From contig NZ_JAXCHP010000001.1 of assembly GCF_035984545.1 (NCBI RefSeq), positions 1,798,001-1,862,000 on the forward strand: DNA of 64,000 nucleotides, in the 5' to 3' direction. The notes under the pieces are model-generated. The model was not told where the DNA came from and ran no database searches. It worked only from the letters and a program-made list of their open reading frames with translations. A program made the position numbers and the translations under genes. Origin of the DNA: Cryobacterium sp. GrIS_2_6. Its GTDB lineage: Bacteria; Actinomycetota; Actinomycetes; Actinomycetales; Microbacteriaceae. Below, piece by piece: positions 1 to 9,623 of the stretch (its first letter is position 1; each line of letters begins with the position of its first letter).

Positions 1-27
1 GGTGTCCTGTCGGGGGTCATAGTCCCA

Positions 28-45
28 TTAGAGTCTTTACTCTAA
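28..45. promoter_or_regulatory. AT-rich perfect inverted repeat (operator or terminator)
   Basis: TTAGAGT, a 4-nt loop, then ACTCTAA: a perfect 7-bp inverted repeat in AT-rich sequence, unlike the GC-rich surroundings. It lies 40 bp past the stop of the minus-strand ABC ATPase gene. It could be an operator for a minus-strand gene starting left of the window, or a weak terminator; the short stem and lack of a T tract favour an operator. Confidence 0.35.
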
Positions 46-84
46 AGTTTGTCGAGCCAGGCGGTCATCAGGCGGGCCCGACGG

Positions 85-771
85 TCAGGCGAGTTCGGTG
101 AGTCGTCCGGCCTTGATGTGCAGTCGGCGCTGGGCGCGCCTGGCCACGGCACTGTCGTGCGTGACCACGATCAGGGTGAGGCCCTGCGCCCGCCAGAGCC
201 CCTCGAGCAGATCCATGATCTCGTCCCTGGTCTCCTCGTCGAGGTTGCCGGTCGGCTCGTCGGCGAGGAGCACAGTCGGGTCCTTGACGAGTGCTCTCGC
301 GATCGCGACCCGCTGTTGCTGGCCGCCCGAGAGTTCGGCGGGAAGGTGGCCGAGGCGGTCCCCGAGGCCGACGGCCTCGAGGGCGGCCGCCGAGCGCTCC
401 CGGCGCGCGGCGTTCGTCCCGCCGAGCGGCGCGAGCGCCGTCTCGACATTCTCCTGGGCGGTCAGCGTCGGGATCAGGTTGAAGCCCTGGAACACGAAGC
501 CGATCTCGGTGGCGCGGATGCGACCGAGCTGGGAGTCCCCGAGGCTCGAAAGGTCCGAACTGCCGAGGTGCTCCGTCTCGAACACCACGGATCCGGAACT
601 CGGCCGGTCAAGTGCCCCGAGCATCTGCAGGAGGGTCGACTTGCCGCCACCGGTCGGTCCCTGGATCGCGACCATCTGGCCATCGGGGATCGACACGGTG
701 ACGTCCTGCAGCGCGGTCACCGAGCGCTTGCCCTGGTCATACTTTTTGGTGACATTCGTCAGCTGGTACAT
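85..771 (-). CDS. ABC transporter ATP-binding protein, MacB/LolD type
   Basis: 228-aa ATPase subunit of an ABC transporter, of the small family that pairs with MacB/FtsX-like permeases to move lipoproteins, peptides or antibiotics, or to drive cell-envelope work. Walker A is GPTGGGKST near residue 40 (unusual P-T-G-G instead of N-S-G-S), the signature is [15 protein letters not shown], and Walker B is [12 protein letters not shown] followed by the H-loop VVTHD. Length is normal for the family. The permease gene lies 109 bp upstream on the same strand, so the two are very likely cotranscribed. Substrate cannot be told from sequence. Confidence 0.93.
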   Translation of the reverse strand: MYQLTNVTKKYDQGKRSVTALQDVTVSIPDGQMVAIQGPTGGGKSTLLQMLGALDRPSSGSVVFETEHLGSSDLSSLGDSQLGRIRATEIGFVFQGFNLIPTLTAQENVETALAPLGGTNAARRERSAAALEAVGLGDRLGHLPAELSGGQQQRVAIARALVKDPTVLLADEPTGNLDEETRDEIMDLLEGLWRAQGLTLIVVTHDSAVARRAQRRLHIKAGRLTELA

Positions 772-879
772 GGTCTGGTTCCTTCTGGAAGCTGAAAGTG
801 AAAATCGGAACGAATCGAATCGGGTGACGCCGGCACTGTTGGCCGGCAGTGCTAGGCGGGCACTGCTACGCAGGCGGCG

Positions 880-2415
880 CTACGCGATGCTGCGCAGGGC
901 CTCCGCCGGCCGGAGCCGGGAGGCTCGCCAACCCCCGATCACTCCGGCGAGCAGGCCGCCGAGAACGGCGAGCCCGACCGCGATCAGGATCACGGATACC
1001 GTGACGGGCGCCGTCAGGACGATGTTGGACTGGGTGGCTGCCTGGGTTGCGGCACCGAATCCGCCACCGCCCGGGCCGAAGCCTGCGCCTCCCGCACCTC
1101 CCGCGCCGCCAGCGGCCCCGGCTCCGCGGCCCACCGCCTGCACGGCCGTCGAGGCCCCTGCGGTCAAGGTCGGGGCGATGATGTTGATCACGAAGATCCC
1201 GGCGAGCCCGACGACGATCCCGACGACGCCGCCGATCAGGCCTTGCACGAGCGATTCGCCGCCGACCTGGCGCACGATCCGGCCGTTGGACCACCCGATC
1301 GCCTTGAGCGTTCCGAACTCACGGGTGCGCCGGGTGACCCCGGAGATGGTGAAGAGGATCGCGATCAGGAACGCCGCTGCGAGGACGATCAGGGAGAGCC
1401 ACAACCCGAGGTTGGAGACGAGGCTCGATGCGCTCGCGAGCGACCCGGATACGCTCGACGCGAGGTCCGCCTGGGTCTTGACGGTCGCGGCGGGCAGTGC
1501 GGTCTTGATATCCGCCTGGACCTGGTTGATATCCGTCGACGACGCTGCCTGCACATAGATGTTGGAGACCTGGCCTGGCAGGGCCGCGAGGGACTGGGCG
1601 ACGTCGAGCGGAATGTAGACATTGGCCGCGGTCGCGCTGTCCGCGGTCGCCGCGGAGACCAGCCCGACGATGCTGAAGTCGGTGCCCGCGATAGCGACGG
1701 TGCCACCGACGGCGAGGGAGGCGGTCGTCGCGTAGCTCGCGTCGAGAACGGCGACGTTCGCACCGGCATCCGTGCTCGCGAGGGAGCGCCCGGCTGTGAG
1801 CGTCACGGCGGAGAGCGGGCCGACGGCCGAGTCCGCCGGGTTCAGCCCGAGCACGGTGAAGGAGTCGACGCTGAACGAACTGCCGCCCGCACCGTCGGGG
1901 CCGCCCGTCGGCGGAGTCTCAGCGCTCTGGCCGGACTGAGCGGCCTGGCCCGTCGATGGCCGGGTCGCGCCCTGGCTGCGGGTCGGGAGGGCGCCGCTGA
2001 AGGTGGAGTTGCTCAGAAGGAGCGTCGCAGCAGCCGCACTGACGTTCGGAACCGCGCGCACCGAGTCGAGACCGGTCGAGGCGAAGGTCTCCGTCCCGCG
2101 TTCTGCTGTGAGCCTGCTGCGGCTGATCGTCGTGGTTCCGTCCGATGCGGCACCGTCCGCCGAACCGAAATCGAAGCGTTGGGGGGCGCCGTTTCCGGTG
2201 CCCGGCGTCGCGGCGGCAGAAGGGGTCTGGCTCACGGTGAGGTCGGTGCCGACACCGTATACGGATTCGAGAACGGATGCCTGGGCGAGCTGGACTCCGC
2301 TCGACACCGAGTTGACGATGATGACCAGGGCGATGGCGATGGCCATGCCGATCGCGACGATGGCGGTCTGCTTGCGACGGCCCGCAAGTTCCCGCCGCAG
2401 GTAGGTGTAGAACAT
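880..2415 (-). CDS. ABC transporter permease, MacB/FtsX family
   Basis: 511-aa permease partner of the downstream ATPase. The N-terminus ([16 protein letters not shown]) leads into a first membrane helix, then a long extracytoplasmic MacB-like domain rich in Ser/Ala/Thr, and three C-terminal helices of an FtsX domain (residues about 370-500). A Gly/Ala-rich stretch (GAGAAGGAGGAGGAG) sits in the loop between the last helices. The reading frame is open upstream to 2769, but this ATG begins the hydrophobic anchor expected for the family, and the region upstream would overlap the divergent maltokinase gene. Confidence 0.88.
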   Translation of the reverse strand: MFYTYLRRELAGRRKQTAIVAIGMAIAIALVIIVNSVSSGVQLAQASVLESVYGVGTDLTVSQTPSAAATPGTGNGAPQRFDFGSADGAASDGTTTISRSRLTAERGTETFASTGLDSVRAVPNVSAAAATLLLSNSTFSGALPTRSQGATRPSTGQAAQSGQSAETPPTGGPDGAGGSSFSVDSFTVLGLNPADSAVGPLSAVTLTAGRSLASTDAGANVAVLDASYATTASLAVGGTVAIAGTDFSIVGLVSAATADSATAANVYIPLDVAQSLAALPGQVSNIYVQAASSTDINQVQADIKTALPAATVKTQADLASSVSGSLASASSLVSNLGLWLSLIVLAAAFLIAILFTISGVTRRTREFGTLKAIGWSNGRIVRQVGGESLVQGLIGGVVGIVVGLAGIFVINIIAPTLTAGASTAVQAVGRGAGAAGGAGGAGGAGFGPGGGGFGAATQAATQSNIVLTAPVTVSVILIAVGLAVLGGLLAGVIGGWRASRLRPAEALRSIA

Positions 2416-2614
2416 GAGTCTCCGGTTCCGGGGACTCTTCGTAGGGCCCACCGGGATCGAAGTTATGAATACGCGCTTGCCGGAGGCTATCACTGGGCTG
2501 TGAATACGCCGTAAAACGGTAGATCTGTCTGACGGCCATCGGCTGGGCAGTCTCGTTTCCAAGCTGATCACAATCACTGCGGGCCACACTCTGCCGCTGG
2601 CGTACGCTGGCGGC

Positions 2615-4096
2615 ATGACTGGGAATGGCCTCGGATCCGCAGTGCCCAAAGATGTGAGCTCCTGGGCCGCTGGCCAGCGCTGGTTCGCGGACACGGGTCG
2701 CCCGGTGGCCCTGGCGCGCGTGGGCGGCTGGTCGCTGCCCTCCGGTGAGCCGGGGGTGCTGATCCGCACCGACTGCCTCCTTGATGCCGGCGACCCGCGT
2801 CGGACGGTCTATCAGGTTCCCGTGACCGAGCGGGATGTGGCGCTCCCTGGCGGCAAAGCCGCCCTCATCATGATCGTGACCGGGGCAGACGGGCGGCGTC
2901 GGTTCGTCTATGACGCCCCGGCCGATCCGGCCTATGCCCGGGCACTCCTCCTGCTGATCCTGCACCATGGCAGGTCAGGCCCTGATCCCGACGGATGCTC
3001 GGTCGCGGAAGGCGAGACCCTCTCCAACGGCCTCGCCGGCGGCGTACCGGGCACCGGATTCGGCGCTGGCGGCGTCGAGCCGACGGTCGTGTCGAGTCAT
3101 GTTCTCCGCGGAGAGCAGTCCAACACTTCGATCATCTACGAACTCGCGGGTCCTGACGGTCGAGTTCTCGCCCCCGTGATCTGCAAGGTCTTCCGGACGC
3201 TGCACCACGGCGACAACCCCGACGTCACGGTGCAGTCCGCGCTCGCGCGCGCCGGCTCGCACCTCGTGCCGTCCCCGGTCGGCTGCGTCGTCGGGGAATG
3301 GGCGGACTCCCGCGCCCCTGGCGGCACCGCGCGAGGCCACCTCGCTTTCGCCCAGGAGTTTCTGCCCGGCGTCGAGGACGCCTGGCGGGTGGTGCTGCGC
3401 GCGGCGAGGAGGAACGAGGACTTCACCGCGCGGGCACGGAGCCTCGGCGTTGCGACAGCGGCAGTCCACGCCGACCTCGGGGACGCGATGCCGACGGCAG
3501 AGCCGACCGCGGATGTCGTCGGCGTGGTGCTCGACGTCCTGCGCGCCCGCGCCCGGCGCGCGATCGCGGAGGTACCGGACCTCGCCAGGTATGCCCCGGC
3601 GATCGCTGCAGTGTTCGCCGCGGCGGCCGACGCGCCGTGGCCGAGGCTGCAGCGCATCCACGGCGACCTGCACCTCGGCCAGGTGCTGCTTGTTCCCGGT
3701 CGAGGCTGGGTACTCGTCGATTTCGAGGGCGAGCCGCTCAGCCCCCTCGAGGACCGGACCCGTGTCGACGTTCCGTGGCGGGATGTCGCCGGCATGCTGA
3801 GGTCGTTCTCGTACGCGGCCGGAACCGTGTCACGAGAGGCTCCGGAGCGGACCGGCGCCGTCTCCGGATGGGTGCAGGCCTGTCGGCGAGCTTTTCTGGC
3901 CGGGTACAGCGAACGATCGGGCCAGAGCCTCGGTGAACAACGCCCCCTACTGGACGCCTTCGAGCTCGACAAAGCGCTCTACGAGGCCGTCTACGAAAAA
4001 CTCAATCGGCCCGACTGGCTGCCGATCCCCCTCGCGGCGATCGACGCTCTCCTGTCCCCCGCCCTCGCCCCGGAGACCGTTCGCGAAAGCGGGTGA
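2615..4096 (+). CDS. Maltokinase-like phosphotransferase
   Basis: 493-aa protein of the maltokinase (Mak/Pep2) family, which phosphorylates maltose to maltose 1-phosphate with ATP in the GlgE route to alpha-glucan. The N-terminal cap is seen in WAAGQRWFADTGRP; the kinase core has the catalytic loop RIHGDLHLGQVL (near residue 348) and the metal-binding VLVDFEGEP, both typical of aminoglycoside-phosphotransferase-like folds. No treS, glgE or glgB is adjacent, so the pathway link rests on family membership. It is divergent from the ABC operon, with about 200 bp between the starts. Confidence 0.82.
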   Translation: MTGNGLGSAVPKDVSSWAAGQRWFADTGRPVALARVGGWSLPSGEPGVLIRTDCLLDAGDPRRTVYQVPVTERDVALPGGKAALIMIVTGADGRRRFVYDAPADPAYARALLLLILHHGRSGPDPDGCSVAEGETLSNGLAGGVPGTGFGAGGVEPTVVSSHVLRGEQSNTSIIYELAGPDGRVLAPVICKVFRTLHHGDNPDVTVQSALARAGSHLVPSPVGCVVGEWADSRAPGGTARGHLAFAQEFLPGVEDAWRVVLRAARRNEDFTARARSLGVATAAVHADLGDAMPTAEPTADVVGVVLDVLRARARRAIAEVPDLARYAPAIAAVFAAAADAPWPRLQRIHGDLHLGQVLLVPGRGWVLVDFEGEPLSPLEDRTRVDVPWRDVAGMLRSFSYAAGTVSREAPERTGAVSGWVQACRRAFLAGYSERSGQSLGEQRPLLDAFELDKALYEAVYEKLNRPDWLPIPLAAIDALLSPALAPETVRESG

Positions 4097-4142
4097 ATCG
4101 TCGGTATGCCGAGCTCAGAACGACGTTTCACCCGCTTTCGCG
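4082..4142. terminator. Long perfect inverted repeat spanning the maltokinase stop codon
   Basis: CGCGAAAGCGGGTGAA (4082-4097) is repeated exactly inverted at 4127-4142, giving a 16-bp stem with a 29-nt loop. The left arm contains the TGA stop of the maltokinase gene, and the right arm lies 10 bp from the end of the convergent acyl-CoA synthetase gene. Position between convergent genes suggests a bidirectional terminator, though there is no T tract. Confidence 0.5.
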
Positions 4143-4152
4143 GGAGGGCGGA

Positions 4153-5907
4153 TCAGCTCTTCGGCGAACGCTTGAGCTCGGGGAACTGGTCGTCGCGCCA
4201 TTCCTCCGGAAGCCGGAGCTGCTGCACTGCGGCATCGTTCTCGCGCGCCCGCAGCTCGACCCTGCGGATCTTGCCTGAGCTCGTCTTGGGCAGTTCGAAG
4301 AACTCGATGCGCCGGACCCGCATGTACGGCGGCAACCCGTTGCGGGCGTGACGCAGCACGGCGAGAGCAGTCGCGCTGTCGGGTGCCCAGCCGGCTGCGA
4401 GGTGGATGTACGCCTTAGCGATGTTGAGGCGGGTGTCGTCGGGGGCGGGGACGACGGCGGCCTCGGCGACGGCGGGGTGTTCGAGCAGCACACTTTCGAC
4501 CTCGAACGGGGAGACCTTGTAATCGGAGGACTTGAAGATGTCATCCGTGCGGCCGATGAAGGTGATGTAGCCGTTGTCGTCCCTGGTGGCGACGTCGCCC
4601 GTGTGGAAGTAGCCATCCCGGAGCGCGGCCTGGGTCCTGACCGGGTCGCCGTGATACCGGGCCATCAGGTTGACGGCGGGCTCGGCGAGGTCGAGGCAGA
4701 TCTCGCCCTCGTCTGCGACGCCGCCCGTGATCGGATCGACGAGGGTGATCGCGACGCCGGGCAGGGGCAGGCCCATGGACCCGGCCTTGAGGACGGACCC
4801 CGGCACGTTGCCGACGATGGCCGTCGTCTCGGTCTGGCCGTACCCGTCGCGGATCGTGAGCCCCCAGGCACGCTGGATCTGGCTGATCACCTCGGGGTTG
4901 AGCGGTTCACCCGCTGAGAGGATCTCGCGGAGGCCGACCGGCTTCTCGCCCACATCGGACTGGATCAGCATCCGCCACACCGTCGGCGGCGCACAGAACG
5001 TTGTGACCTTGGCGCGGTGCAGCTGGGCGGTGAGCGCCTGCGGGTCGAAGCGGCCGTAGTTGTAGACGAAGACGGTGGCCTCGGCGATCCAGGGCGAGAA
5101 GAAGCTGCTCCAGGCGTGCTTGCCCCAGCCCGGCGAGCTGATGGCGAGGTGCACGTCGCCGGGACGAAGGCCGAGCCAGTACATCGTGGAGAGATGGCCG
5201 ACGGGGTACGAGGTCTGAGTGTGCACGACCATCTTGGGCTTGCTCGTGGTCCCCGAGGTGAAGTAGATGAGCGACGGGTCGTCCGAACCGACGGCCACGG
5301 GAACGGGCGCCGTGGAAAGCAGGGCGGCGTCGGCGTAGTGAGCCCAGCCGGGAACCGTGCCGCCGACACAGATGCGCCGGAAATCGCCGTCGATCTCCGC
5401 GAACTTGGCGGCGTCACCCGCGTTCGCGATGACGCAGTCCACCTCGCCGCGCTGCACGCGGTCGGCGAGGTCGCCGGCGGCGAGCACGGTCGATGTCGGG
5501 AGGATCACGGCGCCGATCTTCATGATGCCGAGCATGAGCTCCCAGAGTTCGACCTGGTTGCCGAGCATGAGCATCACGTGATCGCCCTTGCCGACGCCCT
5601 GCTGGGTGAGCCAGGCCGCGACCTGGTTGGAGCGTGCGGACATCTCCGCGAAAGTGACCTTCAGCTCGTGGCCGTCCTCCTCGACGATCCACAGGGCGAT
5701 GTTGTCGTTGCCGGCCGCGATCACGTCAAACCAGTCGACGGCCCAGTTGAATGACGCGCCGACATCCGGCCAGCGGAATTCCGCAGCGGCACGGGCGTGG
5801 CCGTCCCAGAGGCGCAGCAGCTGATCGCGGGCGGCACGAAAATTGGAGGTACTCGTCGGAAAAGTCACTTCTCCATCATCCTCACTCACAAATGCCTGTA
5901 ACGGCAT
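4153..5907 (-). CDS. AMP-forming acyl-CoA synthetase (AMP-binding family)
   Basis: About 584-aa ANL-superfamily ligase that activates a carboxylic acid with ATP and transfers it to CoA. Visible motifs: P-loop YFTSGTTSKPKMV, A5 motif DGYGQTET, hinge FHTGDVATRDDNGYITFIGR, and the C-terminal catalytic lysine context KTSSGKIRR. The sequence resembles acetyl/medium-chain type ligases more than FadD, but the acid is unknown. The frame is open to 5949; ATG at 5907 is used here, and a GTG at 5889 is an alternative. A palindromic operator-like element lies just upstream. Confidence 0.87.
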   Translation of the reverse strand: MPLQAFVSEDDGEVTFPTSTSNFRAARDQLLRLWDGHARAAAEFRWPDVGASFNWAVDWFDVIAAGNDNIALWIVEEDGHELKVTFAEMSARSNQVAAWLTQQGVGKGDHVMLMLGNQVELWELMLGIMKIGAVILPTSTVLAAGDLADRVQRGEVDCVIANAGDAAKFAEIDGDFRRICVGGTVPGWAHYADAALLSTAPVPVAVGSDDPSLIYFTSGTTSKPKMVVHTQTSYPVGHLSTMYWLGLRPGDVHLAISSPGWGKHAWSSFFSPWIAEATVFVYNYGRFDPQALTAQLHRAKVTTFCAPPTVWRMLIQSDVGEKPVGLREILSAGEPLNPEVISQIQRAWGLTIRDGYGQTETTAIVGNVPGSVLKAGSMGLPLPGVAITLVDPITGGVADEGEICLDLAEPAVNLMARYHGDPVRTQAALRDGYFHTGDVATRDDNGYITFIGRTDDIFKSSDYKVSPFEVESVLLEHPAVAEAAVVPAPDDTRLNIAKAYIHLAAGWAPDSATALAVLRHARNGLPPYMRVRRIEFFELPKTSSGKIRRVELRARENDAAVQQLRLPEEWRDDQFPELKRSPKS

Positions 5908-5948
5908 GCGTCCGGAAACACGCCGCGGCGCGTTCCGGGGGCAACCCA

Positions 5949-5990
5949 CACCCGGATGTGGTTAACCACACGGGTCGCCCCATCCGGGTG
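5949..5990. promoter_or_regulatory. Nested palindromes upstream of the acyl-CoA synthetase gene
   Basis: TGTGGTTAACCACA (5957-5970) is a perfect 14-bp palindrome of the TGGT-N-ACCA kind bound by many GntR-family regulators. The 10-mer CACCCGGATG (5949-5958) and its exact inverse CATCCGGGTG (5981-5990) partly overlap and flank it. Placement about 50 bp upstream of the synthetase start, in the gap to the divergent glycosyltransferase, suggests an operator. No regulator gene is adjacent. Confidence 0.4.
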
Positions 5991-6106
5991 ACAGGGCGGG
6001 CGGTCCCCTCCGGCCTCGGGTAGCTTCGTGCACGTCAACACCGACAGTCTCGACGTAGCGTCTCCGGTTCCAGTGTGGGACGTTCGATTTCACCCCGGGG
6101 GCACAG

Positions 6107-7639
6107 ATGGTTACCTTCTTCGTCATTTTCATTCTTGTTGTGGGAATCAATACCTTGCTCTGGACCACGGTCGGTCTCATCCGCGCCGTGGTCGAAAGCA
6201 CCCGCCGCCGGTCGCCCGATCGATCGCAGGACCCGCTGATCTCCGCGGACGAGGTCGCGATCCTGGTCGCCGCCCACGACGAAGAACAAGTGATCGCCGC
6301 GACCATCGGTTCCGCAACCGGCCAGGTGCCCGTCGGGCACGTCTTCGTCGTTTCGGACGCCTCCGCAGACCGGACCGCGGACCTCGCGAGAGCGAGCGGC
6401 GCGAACGTGCTCGAACTCGAGTCGAATCATGGAAAGGCTGGCGCGCTCGTCGCGGCAATCGACCATTTCGAACTGGCACGCCGTTTCCCGGTCGTGGTGC
6501 TCCTCGACGCGGACACGGTACTTGCCCCCGACTACCTATGGACCGGCCTGCCCTGCTTCCAGGATCCGGGGGTCGTCGCGGTTGCAGCGTGTGCGTCGAC
6601 GATCGCGGATCCTCCCCCCGCGACGATGATGGGCCGATTCCTGGTCGCATACCGGGAACGTTTCTACGTCATGGTGCAGTACCTGCTCAAGTACGGTCAG
6701 GCCGCCAGGCTCGCGAACGTGATCTCGATCGTTCCCGGTTTCGCGAGCATGTACCGCAGCCGGGTCCTCGGAAGCATCGACATCGATCCTCCCGGGCTCG
6801 CGATCGAGGACTTCAACATGACGTTCGAAGTGCACGCCCGCAAGCTCGGCCGGATCGCATTCCACCCCTCGATCGCGAGAGCCTCGACCCAGGATCCGGA
6901 CAACCTCCACGACTACACCCGGCAGCTCCAGCGTTGGACCCTGGGGTTCTGGCAGACGCTGCGCCGCCACGGATTCCGGCTCGGCTGGTTCTGGGGCGCG
7001 CTGGCGCTCCACGTGTTCGAGCTCGTGACGAGCAGTGTGATGATGCTGCTCTTCCTGCCGCTGCTCGTCGTGTCGGTCGGTGCGGTCATCTGGGAGGCGA
7101 CGTCGACGGACCCGTCCGGCATCGCCACGCGGCTGACGAACGCGGTTCCGCCGACCCTGCTCCTGCTCGGCGTGCTCGTGCCCGATTACGTGTTGACCGT
7201 GCTCGTCGTCGCCGTCACCCGCCGGCCGAGCTATCTGCTGCTCGGGTTCGCCTTTCCCCTCGTGCGTGTGGTCGACGCCGCGATCTGCCTGGCGACCCTT
7301 CCCCAGGCATTCCTGACGCCGTCGAGCGGACGCTGGACGAGTCCCGAACGCCGCGTCACCGTGGCGCCCGTGCGGCACGCGAAGCTCGTGCCGCCGGAGA
7401 CGTCAGTGCCCGAAGAGACGTCAGTGCCCGAAGAGACGTCAGTGCCCGAAGAGACGTCAGTGCCCGAAGAGACGTCAGTTCCGCTGAACCGGCCGCTCGT
7501 ACCCGACGAAGCGATAGCGGATGCCGGTCCTCGAGACCGTCCATTCAGAAGCGTGGGCACGCGTCCACTCCCCGTCAACAGCGGGGGCCCTCGTGTCGCC
7601 GGGCACGGCGAGGTCCAGCTCGGTGACCTCGAGTCGTGA
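6107..7639 (+). CDS. Membrane-bound processive glycosyltransferase, family GT2
   Basis: 510-aa inner-membrane enzyme that would polymerise or transfer sugar from a nucleotide sugar across the membrane. One N-terminal helix (residues 3-27) is followed by the GT-A domain with the full processive signature: D in VVSDASADRT, DAD in LLDADT, ED in AIEDFNMTF, and QLQRW. Four or more C-terminal helices follow (about residues 290-405). The tail (residues 430-510) carries an 18-bp/6-residue tandem repeat (ETSVPE) and then 55 codons that are antisense to dihydrofolate reductase. That tail has no family resemblance and looks acquired by loss of an earlier stop. Confidence 0.85.
   Translation: MVTFFVIFILVVGINTLLWTTVGLIRAVVESTRRRSPDRSQDPLISADEVAILVAAHDEEQVIAATIGSATGQVPVGHVFVVSDASADRTADLARASGANVLELESNHGKAGALVAAIDHFELARRFPVVVLLDADTVLAPDYLWTGLPCFQDPGVVAVAACASTIADPPPATMMGRFLVAYRERFYVMVQYLLKYGQAARLANVISIVPGFASMYRSRVLGSIDIDPPGLAIEDFNMTFEVHARKLGRIAFHPSIARASTQDPDNLHDYTRQLQRWTLGFWQTLRRHGFRLGWFWGALALHVFELVTSSVMMLLFLPLLVVSVGAVIWEATSTDPSGIATRLTNAVPPTLLLLGVLVPDYVLTVLVVAVTRRPSYLLLGFAFPLVRVVDAAICLATLPQAFLTPSSGRWTSPERRVTVAPVRHAKLVPPETSVPEETSVPEETSVPEETSVPEETSVPLNRPLVPDEAIADAGPRDRPFRSVGTRPLPVNSGGPRVAGHGEVQLGDLES
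7397..7479 (+). repeat. 18-bp tandem repeat in the glycosyltransferase tail
   Basis: Unit GAGACGTCAGTGCCCGAA is present in four perfect copies (7397-7468) plus an 11-bp partial copy to 7479. Each unit keeps frame and encodes ETSVPE. Perfect identity points to recent expansion. The partial copy reaches the last codons of the convergent DHFR gene. Confidence 0.95.
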
Positions 7640-7984
7640 CGCGCGGGCCAGGGCCTCGCGGTAGACCTCGCCTCCGCCGATCACCCAGATCGTCGTGGCC
7701 GGATCTGTGGCTGAGGCGTCCCCGGCGAGGGCCTCGTCCACGGATCCGGCGCGTTCGGCTCCGGCAGCGGCCCAGGCGGCGTCCCTGGTGACGACGATAT
7801 TCCGTCGACCGGGGAGCGGCCGGAATCGTTCCGGGAGGGAATCCCACGTGCGACGACCCATCACGACCGTCGCGGCATCCGTCACGGCCTTGAAATGCGC
7901 GAGGTCTTCGGGAAGGTGCCAGGGTATCGACCCGGCGCTGCCGATGATCCCGTCGTGCGCCTGCGCCCAGACCAGTGCGACCAC
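7475..7984 (-). CDS. Dihydrofolate reductase
   Basis: About 169-aa enzyme reducing dihydrofolate to tetrahydrofolate with NADPH, regenerating the cofactor oxidised by the neighbouring thymidylate synthase. Conserved blocks: LVWAQAHDGIIG, IPWHLPEDLAHFK (substrate-binding acidic residue in PED), MGRRTWDSLP, RNIVVTRD, and the NADPH-binding IWVIGGGEVYREAL. Start chosen as GTG at 7984; a TTG at 8014 overlapping the thyA stop has a better ribosome site (AAGG six bases upstream) and is a real alternative. Its 3' 165 bp are antisense to the glycosyltransferase reading frame. Confidence 0.93.
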   Translation of the reverse strand: MVALVWAQAHDGIIGSAGSIPWHLPEDLAHFKAVTDAATVVMGRRTWDSLPERFRPLPGRRNIVVTRDAAWAAAGAERAGSVDEALAGDASATDPATTIWVIGGGEVYREALARASRLEVTELDLAVPGDTRAPAVDGEWTRAHASEWTVSRTGIRYRFVGYERPVQRN

Positions 7985-8003
7985 GGGAGCGTGACGGGCG
8001 GGA

Positions 8004-8813
8004 TCAGACGGCAACGGGTGCCTTGATCGCGGGGTGGTGCTGGTAACCGACGACCTCGAGGTCCTCGTACCTGTAGTCGAAGATGCTCGCGCGTTCGCCC
8101 GTGATGCGGAGCGTCGGGAGCGGATACGGGGCACGGGTCAGTTGCTCCGTGACCTGGTCGCGATGGTTGTCGTAGATGTGACAGTCCCCGCCGGTCCAGA
8201 TGAAGTCGCCGACCTCGAGGCCGGCCTGGGCGGCGACGAGGTGGGTCAGCAGCGCATAACTCGCGATGTTGAAGGGGACGCCGAGGAAGAGGTCGGCGCT
8301 GCGCTGGTACAGCTGGCAGGACAGGCGGCCGTCGGCGACGTAGAACTGGAAGAGCGCGTGGCACGGTGCGAGAGCCATCGACGGGATGTCCGCGACGTTC
8401 CAGGCCGACACGATCATGCGACGCGAATCGGGGTCTGTCTTCAGGGTCTCGATCACCTGGGCGATCTGATCGATGTGACCACCGTCCGGGGTAGGCCAGG
8501 AGCGCCACTGCACTCCGTAGACGGGACCGAGTTCTCCGGTTTCCGATGCCCACTCGTCCCAGATGCTGACGCCGTGTTCCCGGAGCCATCCGACGTTGCT
8601 CTCGCCGCGCAGGAACCACAGGAGTTCGTAGGCGATCGACTTGAAGTGCACGCGCTTCGTCGTGATGAGCGGAAAGCCCTCACGAAGGTCGAAGCGGAGC
8701 TGGGCGCCGAAGATGCTCGTGGTTCCGGTCCCGGTCCGGTCGGCTTTGGCGGTGCCCGTCGCCAGGGTGTGGCGAAGCAGGTCTTCATACGGGGTCGCGA
8801 GTGAGGTTGGCAT
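8004..8813 (-). CDS. thyA: Thymidylate synthase
   Basis: 269-aa ThyA converting dUMP to dTMP with methylene-tetrahydrofolate. The nucleophile is Cys151 in [38 protein letters not shown] and HIYDNHRDQ are the phosphate- and dUMP-binding blocks. Length is standard for the short form. It precedes dihydrofolate reductase with a start-stop gap of only about 20 bp, an arrangement that couples production and recycling of dihydrofolate. Confidence 0.97.
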   Translation of the reverse strand: MPTSLATPYEDLLRHTLATGTAKADRTGTGTTSIFGAQLRFDLREGFPLITTKRVHFKSIAYELLWFLRGESNVGWLREHGVSIWDEWASETGELGPVYGVQWRSWPTPDGGHIDQIAQVIETLKTDPDSRRMIVSAWNVADIPSMALAPCHALFQFYVADGRLSCQLYQRSADLFLGVPFNIASYALLTHLVAAQAGLEVGDFIWTGGDCHIYDNHRDQVTEQLTRAPYPLPTLRITGERASIFDYRYEDLEVVGYQHHPAIKAPVAV

Positions 8814-8840
8814 TCGTAGCAGTTTATTTGGTGGCGCAGC

Positions 8841-9575
8841 TTATTCGGTGCCGAAGCGCCGCACGAAGGCACGCATCAGGTTCGCCGGTTGCGTCACCGT
8901 GGCCGCCGCGATGTTCGCGATGACTTCGGTCCAGGCATCCGGTTTGACATAGCCGTTGTCGCGGTAGATCCGGATGCGGGTGAGGATGCTCGCGTTGGTG
9001 AGCTCGGGGTGGAACTGGGTCGCGTAGACGTTCCGTCCGACCCGGAAGGCCTGGACCGGGCAGTCCTCTCCGGTGGCGAGGAGCACGGCGCCGGGCGGGA
9101 GGACCGTGCACGCCTCCTTGTGCCCGACGAAGGCCTCGAAGTCAGGCTCGAGGATACCGAACAGCGGGTCGTCGGCGCCCTCCTCCGTCAGCCGCACTCT
9201 CGTCGGGCCGGCGTCCTCCGGCCAGGTTCCGTCGACGACCCCTCCGCCGTGCGTCGTGAGCAACCCGATGCCGTAACAGGCTCCGAGAAAGGGAAAATCA
9301 CGGGCGACGACGAGGTCGAGGAGCGACTGGAGTTCCCGTTCGACCCGGAGCTGGACGGCGGACTTCGTCGCCTCGGGGTCGCTGGCGTTGAAGGGGCTGC
9401 CACCGACGATGATGCCGGAGTAATCGTCCAGCCGGATCGGCGGCAGCGGGGCCGCCTCGAGCCTGACCCGGTGCAGGTCCGCGGGGGTGAGGCCGCCTGC
9501 GCTCAGGAAACCCTCATACTCGTCGTCGGCGGCTTCGTCCTCCGGACGGCTGGCCAAGAGCAGGAAGGGCTTCAC
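8841..9575 (-). CDS. Class I glutamine amidotransferase-like protein
   Basis: 244-aa single-domain GATase of the GMP-synthase-like group. The triad is visible: nucleophile Cys in LGACYGIGLL and the His/Glu pair in ATQFHPEL. GIIVGGSPFNASD is the oxyanion-side loop. Such stand-alone domains hydrolyse glutamine or gamma-glutamyl compounds (for example in polyamine catabolism), but the acceptor is unknown here. It ends 27 bp from the thyA start on the same strand. Confidence 0.83.
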   Translation of the reverse strand: MKPFLLLASRPEDEAADDEYEGFLSAGGLTPADLHRVRLEAAPLPPIRLDDYSGIIVGGSPFNASDPEATKSAVQLRVERELQSLLDLVVARDFPFLGACYGIGLLTTHGGGVVDGTWPEDAGPTRVRLTEEGADDPLFGILEPDFEAFVGHKEACTVLPPGAVLLATGEDCPVQAFRVGRNVYATQFHPELTNASILTRIRIYRDNGYVKPDAWTEVIANIAAATVTQPANLMRAFVRRFGTE

Positions 9576-9623
9576 GCCGCAATGATACGCGGTACGGCGC
9601 CCATTCCGGTGCGCGTTTCCCGA

